A stretch of 64,000 nt of DNA from Leguminivora glycinivorella (taxonomy: Eukaryota; Arthropoda; Insecta; Lepidoptera; Tortricidae). The notes under the pieces were generated by a model. That model worked only from the letters and a program-made list of their open reading frames with translations, was not told where the DNA came from and made no database searches. The position numbers and the translations under genes are program-made. The DNA lies in the NCBI RefSeq assembly GCF_023078275.1, contig NC_062980.1, positions 1,186,001 through 1,250,000 of the forward strand, written 5' to 3'. Below, piece by piece: positions 61,431 to 64,000 of this stretch (within the stretch, counting starts at the first letter, position 1; each line of letters starts with the position of its first letter).

Positions 61431-61867
61431 ATCCAATAAAGAGATTGCCATATCCCTTCCTTTAAAACATAGTGGCAGTTAAAAACTTAATAAAACAGAT
61501 TAGATTTAGCACAAACTTAGCCTAGCGTTTTGTACAAAAATATAAGCTTACCTAAGTATAAAAATAGTTCAATAATTTGCCTACACATATAAAAGTTGTG
61601 GTGACAGACATCGAAATAAACATTTAAAATAATCAATATAACGTACAACGCAACACAGTCCAAGTAACTAGCTAGTTTTTTTATGATTATGAGCCGCTAA
61701 ATATTCATCGTTTGATAACATAATTTATTTTACATATTATTTTGTGCTACACTGAAATCGTAAACATTAAACAATATATTCTATTAGATGCCCTTCTAAA
61801 ACTGTTGCCAATAACAATGATCCGAACTATATGAGAAATATTGCAAAATAAAATACAAGGTGATACT

Positions 61868-62320
61868 CAGGGAGCGTACTTTTCATGCCGATGACATTAA
61901 TCTGACGTCACGCTCCGTATAGGATGATCACAAATAGTTTTATTGTAAATTATTAATCATTATTCGTCAATCATTTTAATCGTATACAAATTACTTCAAA
62001 TACAGTAGTCCATTTACATGTGGCATAAATAATACCTACTTGAAATGTGAAACGTGAATAAAATTATTTGATTTGTTTTTATAAATAAATTTAATTAAAT
62101 AGTATTGTTAACAACACATTACAAGAAATACGTAGAAAAGAGAATTTCTCTCTAACGTAAAGCACACCATCCTTCTTGCATTCATTACCATGCAAAGAAA
62201 TTCATAACTTAAAATGATTGATGACTAATGATTAATAATTAACAATAAAACAATTTGTGATCACCTATATGGAGCGTGACGTCAAATTGATGTCATCGGC
62301 ACGAAAAGTACGCTCCCTGG
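61868..62320. mobile_element. hAT-type MITE with 8-bp target duplication
   Basis: The ends cagggagcgtacttttcatg and cacgaaaagtacgctccctg are inverted. Longer arms (gatgacattaatctgacgtc and gacgtcaaattgatgtcatc; attaatcattattcgtcaat and attgatgactaatgattaat) pair too. The 8-mers gtgatact (61860-61867) and ctgatact (62321-62328) flank it, consistent with a hAT-like 8-bp target duplication with one change. Confidence 0.8.
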
Positions 62321-62450
62321 CTGATACTATTTGTGATTTTCTATATAAATGTATTTGTATTATTTACAGATAGGATTATCTAATATTTGATTGTGCATTA
62401 GGCCCCAGACATCGTCAATACAAAAGGAATGCTTCTGTGAAAGTATCCTA

Positions 62451-62596
62451 AAGCTGAGTTTAGACATGCAAGTTATTGCTGCAAGTTTTGAGACAGAAGT
62501 ATACGCAAGAAAGAGATGCAGATATTTGCCACTCACACTCATCTATAGTTGCGTCTCAAAACTTGCAGCAATAACTTGCTGGTCTAAACTCAGCTT
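62451..62596. mobile_element. Fold-back element, 146 bp
   Basis: aagctgagtttagacatgca, agttattgctgcaagttttg pairs with caaaacttgcagcaataact, tgctggtctaaactcagctt. Confidence 0.82.
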
Positions 62597-62799
62597 AAGG
62601 TCCGCGCTACTAAAGTAAAGACGCATAGCATGAGTAATTTAGTACATTGACCGGTCTGTCATAATCATATTGCTATCGCGCATTTGATGCCTCCCGAATG
62701 AACCTGAGTGAGCGGGTCAGCAATAGTTCCGCGTGCAATAGAAACTATAGAGAGGAAATGTCGGGTCAAAGTACGATATTAATATTGTTTTCCCTCACT

Positions 62800-63480
62800 A
62801 GCTCGGAAACACGTGTTTTACCAGCGGGTAAAAACGCATTTTATCCACTAGTGGGTAAAGTAATTTGAGCATTTCTTTTTTTTTTTTGCCAATATTTTTT
62901 CTTTTATTGTTTTAGGGAATTTTAGGTCAATTATTGTACTCAGAATCACGAGTAATTTCAATCTCACTGGGAGACAAAAAGTGTCCCAGAATTTCCATAC
63001 ATTTTTGTTACTTTCCTAAATGGTAACAAAATAAGAAAAAATCGCATGGGACAATTTTTTTAACTACTAGGATTGAAAAGGCTAGTAATTCTGAGTAGAA
63101 ATAGCTTTTTTTTTTTTTTTCAAAATATCATACTTCATAAAAGTGGCAAAAAAAAAAGAAATGACCTTGAATAAAGTCAAATTAACTGCTTCAAAATTGA
63201 TAAAAGTAGGTGAATCTAGTACTAAAGATGATTTACCACCTGTGGAACTACTGGAAGCAGTGATAAATGCATTTTTTGCGTTGTAGTTTCCTCGCTATAG
63301 TAAGGGGAAAAGTTTTGTGTTACACTCGGGTGCAAATGTATTTTACTTCTCGTGTGTTAAAAAACTCGCAAGTTCAGGATTCTATTCTCGAACCACTCGC
63401 TTCGCTCGTTGTTCAACTATAGAATCCTTTCACTTGCTCGTTTTTCAATTCCACACTCGACGTTAAAATACAACTTTGCC
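62800..63480. repeat. Low-confidence repeat-rich stretch
   Basis: aacacgtgttttaccagcgg, gtaaaaacgcattttatcca and ccactcgcttcgctcgttgt recall interspersed lepidopteran sequence. 62938-63110 holds a fold-back (actcagaatcacgagtaatt with ctagtaattctgagtag) related to 13230-13552. Confidence 0.5.
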
Positions 63481-63924
63481 CCCTTGTATATACAAATAAC
63501 TATTAGCATCCGTACTTTATCCATAGCATTTATTTATTACTTCATTTTTCCTATGATTGATTTCCGATTCAACTGCTGTTTTTGGTATGATAGACCTGAG
63601 AAGAATAGGTTAACACTGGCACCATACATAACAGATTACACTTTGGTAAGAACTAGGGAGACAAGTATCGACTAGAAACGAGTCATCTGTGTATTTATTA
63701 AACAAGCGATTTTAATTTGATACAAAATATTTTTTAGACTTGGGTTTTAATAATCATCTTCAAACTTCAATTGAACGACTTATATTGACACCGCAGGATC
63801 AGCGCCAAAGACCGATTAATCCGACAGAATACAAAGCAATAGACTTACGAGCGTAAAACTATAAAGTTCAAATTCAGCTTTGACATTATAGTTTGTATTT
63901 GACATGGCGTCAAAAAGCTTAACG

Positions 63925-64000
63925 CAAAATTAGAACTTCCTGCCCGCACAGCTAAACTGTGGAATGAATTGTCGCCTGCGTATTTCCCGACCGATACGAC
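63925..64000 (+). mobile_element. Non-LTR retrotransposon ORF end, cut by window edge
   Basis: Reads LPARTAKLWNELSPAYFPTD. The LPARTA-LWN-LP--YFP pattern is typical of the C-terminal end of retrotransposon reverse-transcriptase ORFs. Upstream sequence (63680-63920) is not clearly coding, so the copy is probably 5' truncated or frame-broken. Confidence 0.6.

Overview
The window is eukaryotic nuclear DNA, almost certainly from a moth or butterfly. It is AT-rich intron and intergenic sequence packed with fold-back DNA elements, tRNA-derived SINE copies and non-LTR retrotransposon tails of kinds familiar from Lepidoptera. One multi-exon, GT-AG spliced gene lies on the + strand. No bacterial-style genes, rRNA, convincing free-standing tRNA or CRISPR array are visible.

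The gene is a class IIa histone deacetylase (HDAC4/5/7/9 type). Seventeen coding exons between 28333 and 59378 were assembled by hand from splice sites, frame continuity and remembered HDAC4 family motifs. The model gives about 855 residues once three single-base frame breaks are allowed for. In order it carries a Gln-rich coiled coil (MEF2-binding type region), the RKTASEP 14-3-3 site followed by a basic nuclear-localisation stretch, the PSMPNISLG motif, the RPLGRTHSAP 14-3-3 site, an acidic EVIDLT segment, the RALSSP 14-3-3 site, and the deacetylase domain. That domain has the HH pair, the DVHH and GFDA zinc ligands and the class IIa His in AAGHP. A Ser/Glu-rich tail ends the protein. The first coding exon has only 2 nt before its ATG, so 5' UTR exons should lie upstream and part of 1-28330 may be first intron.

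The striking feature is what happens to the exons. The 3' end of the exon encoding RALSSP...LMLKHG, together with its 5' splice site, is amplified into 41 near-identical copies of a 136-bp unit (47239-52796). Each of the 40 junctions carries a perfect TGACGTCA (CRE/ATF-type) palindrome. Four other exons of the same gene (ending 44063, 46402, 53399, 54750) show smaller, older versions of the same thing: exon 3' end plus donor, duplicated head-to-tail into the following intron. The exon ending 54750 has three extra 204-bp units that stay open in the HDAC frame. This recurrent exon-end/5' splice-site duplication is the best candidate for something undescribed.

Region by region: 1-3400 is intergenic or 5' intron with a direct repeat. 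3420-4600 holds three adjacent tandem arrays. 4700-9720 is dense in fold-back elements, including a nested pair. 9720-15600 is mostly unique with a retroelement tail. 15480-18120 is a tandem unit split by a 1.58-kb terminal-inverted-repeat element. 20100-21440 is a roughly 200-bp tandem array. 21800-28330 is repeat-rich. 28331-59378 is the HDAC gene, whose introns hold many fold-back elements. 59379 to about 61030 is the likely 3' UTR. 61200-64000 holds further fold-back elements and, at the edge, the end of a non-LTR retrotransposon ORF.
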